A stretch of DNA of 64,000 nt, taken from J027 sp965215855. GTDB lineage: Bacteria; Chloroflexota; Anaerolineae; Aggregatilineales; J027. The number at the start of each line of letters is the position of its first letter. Position 1 is the stretch's first letter. The DNA lies in assembly GCA_965215855.1 (NCBI GenBank), contig CBDCER010000003.1, positions 3,596,001 through 3,660,000 of the forward strand, in the 5' to 3' direction. Positions 35,061-44,422 of this stretch are shown in pieces. The notes beneath the pieces are model-generated. The model was given only the letters and a program-made list of their open reading frames with translations, had not been told where the DNA came from and made no database searches. The position numbers were made by a program, and so were the translations under genes.

Positions 35061-35906
35061 ATGCTCAACACCCTCTGGCAAACCGTTATTTTTGGACTGA
35101 TCGCTTCAGCCTCGTTCGGGGCTGCTGATTTCAGCGGCGGATTCGCCACTAAGCGCACCAGCGTCTATACCGTCATCATTGTTTCACAAGCAGTTGGCTT
35201 TGGCTTGATGTTAATTTTATTGGCATTGTTTTGGGAGGTATTGCCGCCTGTAGATGAAATCATATGGGGGTGTTTAGCAGGTATCGCGGGGGTGTCAGCC
35301 TTGATGGTATTCTATAAAGGGCTGTCAGTGCGTCCTATGAGTGTGTTTTCCCCAGTGGCGTCGGTGGTGTCAGTAGCATTTCCAGTTATCGTCAGCGGCA
35401 TTATCGAAGGTGCGCCTTCTGATTCTCAAAAGGTGGGCATCGCACTTGCTTTTGTTGCTGTTTGGATAATTTCTCGACCCGACGGCAGTGCCCCGATTCA
35501 TCTACGTGAGATTAATTGGCCGTTACTGGCTGGATTGCTTATCGGCTGTTTTTTCGTCTTCCTGGAGCGTGCTAGTCAATCGACCACGATCTGGCCGATG
35601 GTTATTGCTCGCATTACATCGTTAACAATGATGACGGCCATCATTCTCGCTATGGGGCGCAGCTTCCGTCCTCCAAGACCTAGGATTCCAATGATCGCGC
35701 TAGCCGGGTTGCTTGATGTTGGCGGCAATGTCTTCTTCATCCTCGCGGCCCAAAAAGGACGGCTCGATATTGCAACCGTGCTGGCGTCGTTTGCGCCTGC
35801 CACAACGGTAGTGCTGGCGTGGGGTGTGTTGAACGAACGCATAACACGTCGTCAATTAATCGGTCTGGGCGCGATTCTGGTGGCTATCACATTGATCGTT
35901 GTATGA
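35061..35906 (+). CDS. EamA/DMT-family transporter
   Basis: This 281-aa protein has about ten transmembrane helices in two EamA repeats (first ending around residue 135, second from about 150). Family motifs seen include FGAADFSGGFATKR near the start, PMSVFSPVASVVSVAFPVIVS and RLDIATVLASFAPATTVVLAW. DMT proteins export small metabolites or amino acids. The substrate is unknown. A GAGGAA ribosome site is 12 bases before the ATG. The gene stands alone and is convergent with phaC. Confidence 0.9.
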   Translation: MLNTLWQTVIFGLIASASFGAADFSGGFATKRTSVYTVIIVSQAVGFGLMLILLALFWEVLPPVDEIIWGCLAGIAGVSALMVFYKGLSVRPMSVFSPVASVVSVAFPVIVSGIIEGAPSDSQKVGIALAFVAVWIISRPDGSAPIHLREINWPLLAGLLIGCFFVFLERASQSTTIWPMVIARITSLTMMTAIILAMGRSFRPPRPRIPMIALAGLLDVGGNVFFILAAQKGRLDIATVLASFAPATTVVLAWGVLNERITRRQLIGLGAILVAITLIVV

Positions 35907-35946
35907 TTCTGATTTTCCCCATTACGACGTGCGAGTGTGTTATGTA

Positions 35947-35969
35947 GAACCCGCCGGGAGGACGGGTTC
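35947..35969. terminator. Bidirectional terminator hairpin between EamA and phaC
   Basis: GAACCCG (35947-35953) pairs with CGGGTTC (35963-35969). It lies between two convergent genes, so it probably ends transcription in both directions; T runs are weak. Confidence 0.55.
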
Positions 35970-35984
35970 TGTGATAAAGTTCGC

Positions 35985-37082
35985 CTATTTGCGTTCTTTC
36001 AACCACTCAGCGATGGTCGGCGGCAGTGATTTCTGAATTCTACCACTAACATACATGCCAATGTGGCCTGCTGGAAAACCTTTGACGGTGTAGTCCGATG
36101 TGCCTACATACTTTTCCAGCGGGGTCGTCGATGATGGTGGCACCAGGTGATCGTTCTCAGCATAAAGATTCAGGACCGGCATGGTGAGATTGCTCAGATC
36201 AACACGTTGACCGTCAAGCTCAACTTCACCTTTAATGAACTTGTTGTCCATGTAGAAGTCGGTCATAAACTGATGCCAGGCTTCACCGGCCTGATCGGGG
36301 CTGTCAAAAATCCATTTTTCCATACGCAAGAAGTTGGCAGCATTACCCGCATTATCCACTACATCCAGCAAACTCAAGTATTTCTGTAAGCCCAACTCGA
36401 ACGGCTTCAGCATGAGAAAACCGAAGTTCATGAAGTCGCCGGAAACATTACCCATCGCCTCGACCATCAGAGCCGGGTCCATGGTTGGTGTGGATGTACC
36501 GCATCCCATCCAGACATTCAGTAAACCATCGGTCACGTGGAAATCTACCGGAGCAACCATCACCACCAAATTTTTGATCTTCTCAGGGTGTAGTGCCGAG
36601 TAGCACATACTGAAAACGCCGCCCTGACATATACCAAGTAAGTTGATGGCATCCAGACCATGCGCTTGGCGGACATAATCCACACAACTGTCGATATAGC
36701 CATTGATATAGTCATCCAGGGTCAGCCAGCGATCATTGCGTTTCGGGTAGCCCCAGTCAATCAGGTATACATCAATCCCCAAGCTCAATAGATTTCGTAC
36801 TAGGGATCGGTTTTCCTGTAAATCGACCATATAAGGCCGGTTGACGAGCGCATAGGAAATGACCAGAGGAATCGGGAAAATCTCGGACTCATCATCGACT
36901 AGTGGCTTGTAACGATATAACACCACATGATCGTCCTGGAAAACGGCTTCTTTCTCAGACACGCCATATTGAATGTCTTCAGGATTCAAGCCACTGAGAA
37001 CTTTCACGCCCTCAACTGCCTTGCGACTCATGTCAACTACTTCCTGAGTCGCCTCTTCAAGATCAATTGGGAAAGGAAACAT
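35985..37082 (-). CDS. phaC: Class III poly(hydroxyalkanoate) synthase subunit PhaC
   Basis: This 365-aa alpha/beta hydrolase polymerises hydroxyacyl-CoA to PHA. The lipase-like box is GICQGG with the catalytic Cys, followed by the Asp in YAENDHLVPPSS and the His in PAGHIGMYVSG. The size (class III is about 355 aa), the tryptophan-rich segment DWGYPKRNDRWLTLDDY and the adjacent phaE gene fix the class. It lies 23 bp downstream of phaE, in an operon with a second PhaE-like gene. It acts on the surface of cytoplasmic PHA granules. Confidence 0.95.
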   Translation of the reverse strand: MFPFPIDLEEATQEVVDMSRKAVEGVKVLSGLNPEDIQYGVSEKEAVFQDDHVVLYRYKPLVDDESEIFPIPLVISYALVNRPYMVDLQENRSLVRNLLSLGIDVYLIDWGYPKRNDRWLTLDDYINGYIDSCVDYVRQAHGLDAINLLGICQGGVFSMCYSALHPEKIKNLVVMVAPVDFHVTDGLLNVWMGCGTSTPTMDPALMVEAMGNVSGDFMNFGFLMLKPFELGLQKYLSLLDVVDNAGNAANFLRMEKWIFDSPDQAGEAWHQFMTDFYMDNKFIKGEVELDGQRVDLSNLTMPVLNLYAENDHLVPPSSTTPLEKYVGTSDYTVKGFPAGHIGMYVSGRIQKSLPPTIAEWLKERK

Positions 37083-37105
37083 CAGTTCTTCTGCTCCTTC
37101 GCACT

Positions 37106-38218
37106 TTACTTAGCGCCGTCGGTGTCGGCTTTAGCCGTCTTTTTCTTTTTGCGCGTTGTCGTTTTCTTTTTCGTGCCACGAGATGCGGACGGCTTCTTGA
37201 TAGTGGCAATCTCCTTCTTTAGTGCCTTCACTTCTTTCCGCAATTCGTAGATACGGCGATGGGCTTCGTCAATTTCAGAGCGTGTTGGTAAATCGGCCAC
37301 GTCCAGGAACATCTCGGTAACATCGCGTTGGCGCTTACGATAGGCCATCATGGTATTGACCAATTTGCCCTGAACGGTCACATAGAGTTCTGAACTGAAC
37401 GCATCTTTAAACACGCGATCTGCGGTGTTGCTCCACCGATTTAAAAAATCGCGGAGACCTTCGACTTTCTCGCCACGTTCGACAGCCGCCAACAATTCTT
37501 GCATCAACTGTTCAAAGGCTTCCGACCAAACTTCGGCCAGAATGACTTGATATTCAAGCGATGCTTGTTGAAAATCTAACCACGCCGCGAACCCACGCCG
37601 TAGCTTCTCGTCCATTTCGCGGGTATAGCCCAGGCTCGGTGCTTGCAGCAATTTGCCGAATGTGTCCTGGAAAGCATCCCAATACAGATTTGTCATATCG
37701 AGTAATGCTGAGTGATCGCCTGCCGTTAAATCACCCATACGATCAAAGCCAGATTGGGCCACGCCAACCCAGGGGCCAAAGAAGGTCTGCCATTGGTCGA
37801 GATAGGTTCGCCAAAGCTGGTTCATATTACGGGTAATGGCTGGGCCTTCAGTCGAGGCTTGCAATAATTGGTTCCGCACCTGTTCCATCTGTGTGCTAAG
37901 TTCTGCTTGCCAATCGCCACCGGATTGCAGCGTTGGCACAACAGATCCCCAGATTTGTGCCGTCAGCTTCATAAATTGCATCATGGCGTTCTGGCTGGCA
38001 AACATCTTCTCAGAAACGTCTTGGATCGTCGGGTCAGCATCGCTAGTCCAGGCACGAATACCTTGCAAGGCCATCTGCTGCCACATATCGCTCATAGCGG
38101 TAAAGGCTTCCATGCCAGGCAGTGGGCTTTGTCCCATCGACATCCAGTTATTCATCATCTGCTGTTGAGCATCGGCCCAGGCATCCATCATTGATTTTGA
38201 TTGTTCAAACCAGTTCAT
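37106..38218 (-). CDS. phaE: Class III PHA synthase subunit PhaE
   Basis: This 370-aa helical protein partners PhaC. The ATG at 38218 has AGGAGGGG upstream; a longer in-frame start at 38419 has no such site and lies in the neighbouring gene, so it is rejected. The N terminus MNWFEQSKSMMDAWADAQQQ is followed by helical repeats with Trp at regular positions (WTSDADPTIQD, DWQAELSTQ, LDQWQTFFGPWVG). The C terminus has a Lys-rich tail (KKKTTTRKKKKTAK) that may bind DNA or granule surface. It is between phaC and the second PhaE-like gene. Confidence 0.88.
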   Translation of the reverse strand: MNWFEQSKSMMDAWADAQQQMMNNWMSMGQSPLPGMEAFTAMSDMWQQMALQGIRAWTSDADPTIQDVSEKMFASQNAMMQFMKLTAQIWGSVVPTLQSGGDWQAELSTQMEQVRNQLLQASTEGPAITRNMNQLWRTYLDQWQTFFGPWVGVAQSGFDRMGDLTAGDHSALLDMTNLYWDAFQDTFGKLLQAPSLGYTREMDEKLRRGFAAWLDFQQASLEYQVILAEVWSEAFEQLMQELLAAVERGEKVEGLRDFLNRWSNTADRVFKDAFSSELYVTVQGKLVNTMMAYRKRQRDVTEMFLDVADLPTRSEIDEAHRRIYELRKEVKALKKEIATIKKPSASRGTKKKTTTRKKKKTAKADTDGAK

Positions 38219-38235
38219 CAAGGTATCGTCCCCTC

Positions 38236-38718
38236 CTATGATTTGTCTTTGCCGGGCTGAACCATTTCCATCCATTGCTTGGCCCAATCGGCCTGGACAT
38301 CCATGACTTTCTGCATGGTATCCTGCCAGCCATCGCGGGCTTTGGCGACCTGATCCTGCATCGACTCGTTCATCTGAGTGGGGTTGAATTCTTTGACCAT
38401 GTTGAACCAGTTCTGCCACAATTGAAGCTGGGTTTCGACCCAGGTGCGTGTCATGTCTTCGATTGTCTTGACGAACTCATCGACATTGGGCAAGTCGCTG
38501 CCAGCAGAAGCGGCCCGTGCCCACATCCGCGCCCAAAGACCTTGCGTTTCGATCAAATTCTTGACCGAGCTTTCCCAGGTCTGGACAGTGCGTTGCCAGA
38601 CATCTAACGACGGCATATCGCCAGCTTTTTTCACGGCGTCAGTCAACGTGCTGACCATCTTTTGCTGGGCATCAGCCCACATTTTGAACATATCTTGCGA
38701 TTGTTTTAACCAATCCAT
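38236..38718 (-). CDS. Second PhaE-like protein (short)
   Basis: This 160-aa protein begins MDWLKQSQDMFKMWADAQQK, almost the same as PhaE's MNWFEQSKSMMDAWADAQQQ, and consists of helices with Trp at matching places (TWESSVKNL, LWQNWFNMVKEF). It lacks PhaE's C-terminal half. The ATG at 38718 follows GGAGG and is preferred to one at 38784. It lies 17 bp before phaE. It may be a phasin-like granule protein or a truncated second PHA-synthase subunit. Confidence 0.75.
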   Translation of the reverse strand: MDWLKQSQDMFKMWADAQQKMVSTLTDAVKKAGDMPSLDVWQRTVQTWESSVKNLIETQGLWARMWARAASAGSDLPNVDEFVKTIEDMTRTWVETQLQLWQNWFNMVKEFNPTQMNESMQDQVAKARDGWQDTMQKVMDVQADWAKQWMEMVQPGKDKS

Positions 38719-38773
38719 CAGACATTGCCTCCGGAGAGTTTTATTTTTTAGACAGTGAGTTGAGTATACCGAA

Positions 38774-39679
38774 TTATCTATCAAAATTGTGTTTGATTAT
38801 CAGGTCAACATCGTCCTCGGTTTGCGGTAGCGTAACGGGCGGGAAGAGCTGCCAGTGTTCCGTATGTTCTACAATAGCATCGGGCGCCAGGCTCACTAGC
38901 GGCCCTAGCGTTTCGAGTTCGAGCATGGCTGGATTTGTGAATACTTCAACGGATGCGCCAAAATCGGGATACGTGGCATTGGGATTATGTGGAAACCGTT
39001 TCACAAATAGTCCCGCTGGATGGGCATAGGCCAACCAACCACGAGTGACACTGAAGCCGATTTTTTGTGGCGTTGTGGCTGCTGGATCCTGGCGCACCAA
39101 GACATAGCGTTGTCCCCACGATAGACGGGCGTCTGCCAGATTGCTATATCCCCAAAGTGTGATGCTCGTAGCGGGAAGCACATCTTCATTGTGTGCAACA
39201 TTCGGTGGCAGAGGGACGATTGCAACACCACCGGAATCCATGACCGACAGTGCCCAAGGAGATAGTTCCACTGCCCACAAATTATGATTTCGCAGACGAT
39301 GGACGACCTCAACCTGTGCATCTGTCTCGCTGATCTTAAGATCAAATTCTTTTTGAATGCCCGTTGTATCTTCCACTGGCGACACCAGCCGCACGAAACC
39401 ATCATGTTGCTGCAATGATACGGGGGCGTTATCGGGATAATAGGTTCGACGTGTGACTTCGGGAGCAAGCCACAATCGATGACCGCCATAGATATTCCAG
39501 GTATCGCCCCCTTGCTGACCGAACATTTCCGGATATTCCTTGAAGATATTATCGCCATCCACAAAGCCAAAACGAATGATGCGTGGGCCGATGTCGGTGG
39601 TGACAATTGCCTCGATATTGCCATTGGTCAGTCGGTAACAATTCGGCCAACCGCCATAGGGTATTTTCTCAATCTGCAT
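38774..39679 (-). CDS. DUF4380-like galactose-mutarotase-fold protein
   Basis: This 301-aa beta-rich protein has the opening TNGNIEAIVTTDIGPRIIRFG and GGHRLWLAPE, typical of DUF4380/aldose-1-epimerase-related proteins. The catalytic His/Glu of aldose epimerases could not be fixed with confidence. The start ATG has AGGA upstream and overlaps the 3' end of the P1 peptidase gene by 11 bp, so the two are coupled. The substrate is probably a sugar or sugar conjugate, but unknown. Confidence 0.7.
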   Translation of the reverse strand: MQIEKIPYGGWPNCYRLTNGNIEAIVTTDIGPRIIRFGFVDGDNIFKEYPEMFGQQGGDTWNIYGGHRLWLAPEVTRRTYYPDNAPVSLQQHDGFVRLVSPVEDTTGIQKEFDLKISETDAQVEVVHRLRNHNLWAVELSPWALSVMDSGGVAIVPLPPNVAHNEDVLPATSITLWGYSNLADARLSWGQRYVLVRQDPAATTPQKIGFSVTRGWLAYAHPAGLFVKRFPHNPNATYPDFGASVEVFTNPAMLELETLGPLVSLAPDAIVEHTEHWQLFPPVTLPQTEDDVDLIIKHNFDR

Positions 39680-40643
39680 AAATTTGCGTTCCTGTTGGTA
39701 AGCCAGCCAGCGGGGTAGCCATCAACACTGCCCGCCGAATGGCCGTTGCCACAACTTCCGCCGCGAAAGCGCCGACGACTGACGCATTAGCATTTTTCGA
39801 TTGACCGGTTGCGAGTGCAAAGATGGTATCGCCATCGAACATGGTATGAGATGGACGGATAGCACGTGCCAAACCATTGTGGGCCATTTGTGCGACTTTG
39901 TTGGTTTCTTCTTTGGTCAGTTGAGCGTTGGTTGCCACCACGCCAATGACCGTGTTGCTGACAATAGGTGGTTGGATGACCATTTGCTTTAACATTGCCA
40001 TACTATCCATAAATTGATTGCCGTCGGGTGGTTGTCTTGCCCCGGCGATAATCTGCCCATTAGCACTGTAGACATCTCCCAGTGCATTGACCACCATCAA
40101 TGCTGCGACTTTGACGCCACCCACCAATTCAACAGCCGCGCTGCCGATGCCAGATTTACAGGCCATTTGAAGACCTGTGAATGTGCCAACTCTAGCTCCG
40201 GCTCCTGCGCCAATACACCCCTCCACCACTGTTTCAACTGAGGCATTGCGGCAAGCAGTATAGCCCATGTCCGCATTCGGGCGAATATCGGCGTTGCCCA
40301 GATCAAGATCGAAGATAACCGCTGCCGGTACAATTGGCACAACACCCACGCCTACTGGCAACCCTATGCCATGTCCCTCCAAATAGCGCATGACCCCACC
40401 CGCCGAATCTAGGCCATAGGCACTACCACCTGACAACATAATGGCATGAACATACTGTACCAAATGCACGGGGTGTAACAGATCAGTTTCGCGGGTGCCA
40501 GGTGCGCCACCACGTTGATCGACTCCGCCAACCGTATTCGGTGGGCACAAAACCACTGTGCAGCCCGTCGGTCCATCCATATTTTGCGCGTGCCCAACTC
40601 GTATGCCGTCGATAGCAGTCAATGTTTGGTTGTCCATAGGCAT
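39669..40643 (-). CDS. P1-family (DmpA-like) peptidase
   Basis: This 324-aa protein belongs to the self-cleaving N-terminal-nucleophile P1 peptidases. The family segment NTVIGVVATNAQLTKEE contains the candidate processing site before Thr. Other family-like segments are SGGSAYGLDSAGG and GARVGTFTGLQMACKSG. The ATG at 40643 (AGGGAA upstream) is preferred to the one at 40700. It is divergent from coaX and coupled to the DUF4380-like gene. Family members act as D-aminopeptidases or amidases; the substrate is unknown. Confidence 0.88.
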   Translation of the reverse strand: MPMDNQTLTAIDGIRVGHAQNMDGPTGCTVVLCPPNTVGGVDQRGGAPGTRETDLLHPVHLVQYVHAIMLSGGSAYGLDSAGGVMRYLEGHGIGLPVGVGVVPIVPAAVIFDLDLGNADIRPNADMGYTACRNASVETVVEGCIGAGAGARVGTFTGLQMACKSGIGSAAVELVGGVKVAALMVVNALGDVYSANGQIIAGARQPPDGNQFMDSMAMLKQMVIQPPIVSNTVIGVVATNAQLTKEETNKVAQMAHNGLARAIRPSHTMFDGDTIFALATGQSKNANASVVGAFAAEVVATAIRRAVLMATPLAGLPTGTQIYAD

Positions 40644-40705
40644 TATGTTCCCTATGCTGATTTTGGGAATGTTCGTTATATTGTAGCGAAAAAAGGACAA
40701 AATTC

Positions 40706-41467
40706 ATGCTATTGGCAATCGACATTGGCAATACCAACATCGTTTTCGGCGTTCATGATGGACATAAATGGCTTCATTGCTGGCGTATTCAGACTATCCA
40801 CGACCGGATGCCGGATGAGTATGCGGTACTGTTCCGCGAGCTTCTGAGTGAAATTGCACTCGACTTTACTCATTTTGACCAGGCCATCCTGAGCAGTGTT
40901 GTACCGCAATTGACGTCAGGTATTCATGAAATGCTCACTGCTCGTTCGCCAGGAGCACCGCTGATCTTAAATGTGGGATTAGATACTGGTATTGAAATCC
41001 GTACTGACAATCCTGCACGAGTCGGCAGTGACCTAATTGCCGATGCAGCAGCAGCTTATGATCGCTTTCAATCAAACTGCATTGTGGTCGATTTTGGTAC
41101 GGCGACAACTTTTACCGCTATCACTGAACCCGGTGTGATGCTAGGGACGGCTATAGCAGCTGGGCTGAACGTGACCACTGACGCACTCGTCAAACGCACC
41201 GCCCAATTACCGCAAATCGAGTTGGTTCCGCCGCCGTCTATGATTGGAAAGAATACTATCCACGCCATGCAAGCGGGGTTGTTGATGGGGTATGTGTGTA
41301 TGGTGGAAGGGTTAATTGACCGAATTCGTGTTGAACTAGGGACGGCTCAAGTGGTGGCGACGGGCGGGCTATCACGGGTTCTTGCACCATTGACCCATCA
41401 TTTCGATGCGGTTGATCCCTGGCTGACACTGGATGGCTTGCGGCTCATTGCACAACGGAACAGTTAG
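40706..41467 (+). CDS. coaX: Type III pantothenate kinase
   Basis: CoaX phosphorylates pantothenate, the first step of CoA synthesis. This 253-aa protein has the ASKHA-fold signatures AIDIGNTNIVFG, VDFGTATTFTAI and ATGGLSRVLAP, plus DNPARVGSDLIADAAAAY. Size and motifs fit CoaX. AAGGA lies 8 bases before the ATG. Its stop overlaps that of coaBC by 4 bases in convergent orientation, so two CoA genes face each other. Confidence 0.96.
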   Translation: MLLAIDIGNTNIVFGVHDGHKWLHCWRIQTIHDRMPDEYAVLFRELLSEIALDFTHFDQAILSSVVPQLTSGIHEMLTARSPGAPLILNVGLDTGIEIRTDNPARVGSDLIADAAAAYDRFQSNCIVVDFGTATTFTAITEPGVMLGTAIAAGLNVTTDALVKRTAQLPQIELVPPPSMIGKNTIHAMQAGLLMGYVCMVEGLIDRIRVELGTAQVVATGGLSRVLAPLTHHFDAVDPWLTLDGLRLIAQRNS

Positions 41468-42699
41468 GCCAACAGTTCGGCGACACGCTGAATAATAGTT
41501 TCGGCCACGCTAGTCTTGCTGGTGAGATCAAGCGAATGGTGATGACCTTGCTTATCAATAATGGTCACGCGGTTGGTATCGGCTTGAAATCCGGCGTCTG
41601 ACGCAGTGATGTCATTGGCAACAATCAGATCCAAGCCCTTGCGTTCCAGTTTAGCTTGCGCGTTTTTCAGTAAATCCTGACTCTCAGCGGCAAATCCAAC
41701 GACGGCTCGCGGATAGCCAGTCTGAGCGCGGTATTCCTTGACTGCTAGCAGAATATCCGGGTTACGAGCCAATGATATTGTCAGTTCCTCATCCAGATCG
41801 TGTGACTTTTTAATTTTCTGCTCGGCGATGATAACTGGGCGGAAATCTGCAACGGCGGCAGCCATGACGAGCGCATCAGCTTTGGGGCTATGTGCCAATA
41901 CTGCATCCAACATTTCGATGGCACTACTGATCCGAACAATCTGAGATCCAACAGGCGACGGTAGGTTGCTGGTTGTGATAAGCGTCACCTCAGCGCCAGC
42001 GTCGATACCTGCCTGAGCAATAGCGTGGCCTTGCTTGCCGCTAGAGTGATTGGTGAGATAACGTACTGGATCGAGGGCTTCGCGTGTGCCACCTGCTGTT
42101 ACCACCAAACGTTGTCCTGCCAGCGAGCCTGTGTTGCCCAAAACATGACGAATTGTTCCTATCAGTGTCGGCGTCTCAGGCAACCGGCCCTTGCCAACCA
42201 GTCCCGATGCAAAGCGCCCCTCTTCGGGTTCAATAAGGCTAATCCCGCGTTCAACTAGGGTGCGGATATTCGCTTGTGTGGCGGGGTGCGAGTACATGTC
42301 GCCATCCATTGCAGGGGCAACGATCACCGGACAGCGGACTGCTAATGCTGTCACAGCGAGTAAATCATCGGCAAGGCCGTGGGCCAGCTTAGCCAATGTA
42401 TTGGCCGTCGCGGGAGCAATCACCAGTAAATCTGCACCTTCACCCAGACCAACATGGGCAATGTGTGTTGGAAGGCCATCGCTGGTATCTGATTGCCATA
42501 AATCGTGATAAACAGGTCGTCCTGTCACTGACTGAAATGTCAATGAGGCCACGAAACGTTGGGCGGCGGTGGTCATGATGACATCGACCCATGCTCCGGC
42601 TTGGGTTAGCTTACTAGCGAGATCGACTGCTTTATAGACCGCGATGCTACCTGTGACACCCAGAAGGATGTGTTTGTTTTGTAGCAACGAGATGTGCAT
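41464..42699 (-). CDS. coaBC: Bifunctional phosphopantothenoylcysteine decarboxylase/synthetase
   Basis: This 411-aa protein makes phosphopantetheine from phosphopantothenate and Cys. The CoaC part (about residues 1-180) has VTGSIAVYKAV, HIAHVGLG and IAPATANTLAK, with PAMDGDMY at the usual PAMNxxMW site. The CoaB part (about 195-411) has VTAGGTREALDPVRYLTNHSSGK and AAAVADFRP, with the Lys of the nucleotide site in QKIKKS. It is 3 bp downstream of the second of two metallophosphoesterase genes, so those three are probably an operon. Confidence 0.95.
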   Translation of the reverse strand: MHISLLQNKHILLGVTGSIAVYKAVDLASKLTQAGAWVDVIMTTAAQRFVASLTFQSVTGRPVYHDLWQSDTSDGLPTHIAHVGLGEGADLLVIAPATANTLAKLAHGLADDLLAVTALAVRCPVIVAPAMDGDMYSHPATQANIRTLVERGISLIEPEEGRFASGLVGKGRLPETPTLIGTIRHVLGNTGSLAGQRLVVTAGGTREALDPVRYLTNHSSGKQGHAIAQAGIDAGAEVTLITTSNLPSPVGSQIVRISSAIEMLDAVLAHSPKADALVMAAAVADFRPVIIAEQKIKKSHDLDEELTISLARNPDILLAVKEYRAQTGYPRAVVGFAAESQDLLKNAQAKLERKGLDLIVANDITASDAGFQADTNRVTIIDKQGHHHSLDLTSKTSVAETIIQRVAELLA

Positions 42700-42702
42700 G
42701 AC

Positions 42703-43500
42703 TTATTGCACTTCAAACAACCGAACGACACGCGGCGCACCATATTTGGCTGCGCCGGTATGGATCGTCAGATTAGGTAACATCTGCGATTGCCATGTGC
42801 CGTGAATATGTCCCGACAAGACCGTTATACATTGCTGCGGATGATCCTGCATAATTCGCAACAAAACATCGCCGACGGCCTTGCAACCATAGTGTGGCAA
42901 AAAGTGTTCGTCGGTGATCTTGCTATAGCCGGAGTTGCTGCCCCGGAAGGGTGGAACATGTGTGACCACATAGACATGCTCATAATCCGCCAGCGCCTTC
43001 GGCAATAAATTCTCGAAGTAGTTAGCAGCAGCATCGCCGAGCGCGTTCAACTTTTGCAGACGCTCCTCAGCATCTAGGCCAACGAAGTCACGAATGAGCA
43101 GATAATCGTTCAATAAGACAGGTGAGTTCACGTAGTCACCGTAGCGTCCATCAGCCCAGGAATCGTGTCCGATTAGTGCTGTTGTGGGCGAAAGCTCAAT
43201 AATGCCAGATTGTGTCAGCCAATGCAGGTGGTCTGATTCTTCGGTGGTCTCTGTAACCTTGGCATGAACATGAGCGAATGACCCAAAATAAAAATCGTGG
43301 TTGCCCAATACAAAGTAAACTGGTTTCTGGAGTTGATCAAACGCTTCCAGATACCAGGTGACCGTATGGGCTTCGCCAATATCACCCGAAATCAAAAGCG
43401 CATCAATCTCTGGTGTGTCTAAGTCTGCAAAAAACCGATCCAGCTTACCATTCGATAAAAAATTGAGATGTATGTCCGTTAACCATGCGATCTGTTGCAT
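42703..43500 (-). CDS. Calcineurin-like metallophosphoesterase (second of a pair)
   Basis: This 265-aa protein has the metal-binding motifs of the calcineurin-like fold: WLTDIHLNFL, ISGDIGE, LGNHDFYFG, VTHVPPFRG and LSGHIHG. The ATG overlaps the upstream stop in a TAATG arrangement. The neighbour is a clear paralogue sharing the same motif order. The substrate is unknown (nucleotide, cyclic nucleotide or phospholipid are possible). Confidence 0.92.
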   Translation of the reverse strand: MQQIAWLTDIHLNFLSNGKLDRFFADLDTPEIDALLISGDIGEAHTVTWYLEAFDQLQKPVYFVLGNHDFYFGSFAHVHAKVTETTEESDHLHWLTQSGIIELSPTTALIGHDSWADGRYGDYVNSPVLLNDYLLIRDFVGLDAEERLQKLNALGDAAANYFENLLPKALADYEHVYVVTHVPPFRGSNSGYSKITDEHFLPHYGCKAVGDVLLRIMQDHPQQCITVLSGHIHGTWQSQMLPNLTIHTGAAKYGAPRVVRLFEVQ

Positions 43501-44303
43501 TACGCCAGCTCGAAAACCTCTTGTATTTGAGGGGAACCGTAATCGTTCCCACCTGTCAATACCAGTAAATTTCGTTGAATTTCAGCGCGTCCCGGCCAAT
43601 GCGTATGTCCACACAAAACCGTCAATCTGTTTTCTGGAAAGTGCGGCATAATATTTAACAACGCATCGCCGGCGGCCTTGCAGCTAAAATGGGGCAAGTA
43701 TTCATCACTCCATGAAGGAATATAGTTCATATACCATGTTGCCTCACGAAACGGTGGTGGATGGGTGACAAAGAAGACATGGGGATATTGCTCCAGCGCA
43801 CGTGGCAATATCTCGTACAGGTAACTGGCTGCTTCGTCACCCAACTTACGAATCTTTGACAATAGATTGTCTTTCTCATACTGCTGAAAATCCTCAATCA
43901 ACGTATAATCCTGAAGTGTCACCGTTGATTCATGGTAATTGCCATAGCGACAGTCTGCCCATGCGCCATGCCCGATCAGGCCGATAGATGATGTTAATTC
44001 GATAATACCAGCTTCGGGCAACCAACAAAGTTGCGAAGATTGTGCAACGAGCTGTCGGATAGAATCCCGCATATCAGCAATGCTACCATAGTAGTAATCA
44101 TGATTGCCTAACACAAAGTAAATCGGGACTTGCCAATGCTTTTCAAAATTATTTAGATGCCCAATCAGGTCATGCTCGGCAGTGTCTCCCGAAATAAGTA
44201 CTGCATCCGGCTTTTGTTCAGCAACTTTATGCAAAAATTCTTGTCGTTGCTCCTCAGAGAGCATTTCCAGGTGTATATCGGTCAGCCAGACAACACGCTT
44301 CAA
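43500..44303 (-). CDS. Calcineurin-like metallophosphoesterase (first of a pair)
   Basis: Motifs match the downstream paralogue: WLTDIHLEML, ISGDTAEHDL, LGNHDYYYGS, VTHPPPFRE and LCGHTHW. I chose the TTG at 44303 because the paralogue's homology starts there and AAGGA lies upstream; an ATG at 44360 would add 19 residues without similarity. Its stop is coupled to the next gene, and then coaBC follows after 3 bp. The substrate is unknown. Confidence 0.85.
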   Translation of the reverse strand: MKRVVWLTDIHLEMLSEEQRQEFLHKVAEQKPDAVLISGDTAEHDLIGHLNNFEKHWQVPIYFVLGNHDYYYGSIADMRDSIRQLVAQSSQLCWLPEAGIIELTSSIGLIGHGAWADCRYGNYHESTVTLQDYTLIEDFQQYEKDNLLSKIRKLGDEAASYLYEILPRALEQYPHVFFVTHPPPFREATWYMNYIPSWSDEYLPHFSCKAAGDALLNIMPHFPENRLTVLCGHTHWPGRAEIQRNLLVLTGGNDYGSPQIQEVFELA

Positions 44304-44422
44304 GAAAATTTTCCTTCCCCGTAATGTCCTCAACTGTACCGCAAAATTGGTTTCTAACATAGCCTACGTTTTGCTGATAAGTATGGTACACTTCGCAATG
44401 TTCAAGCGAGAGTTAATCCACC

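Noticed and set aside
38219..38419. Longer PhaE start at 38419
   Set aside because: The extra 67 residues lie inside the upstream gene in another frame and have no PhaE character; AGGAGGGG supports 38218.
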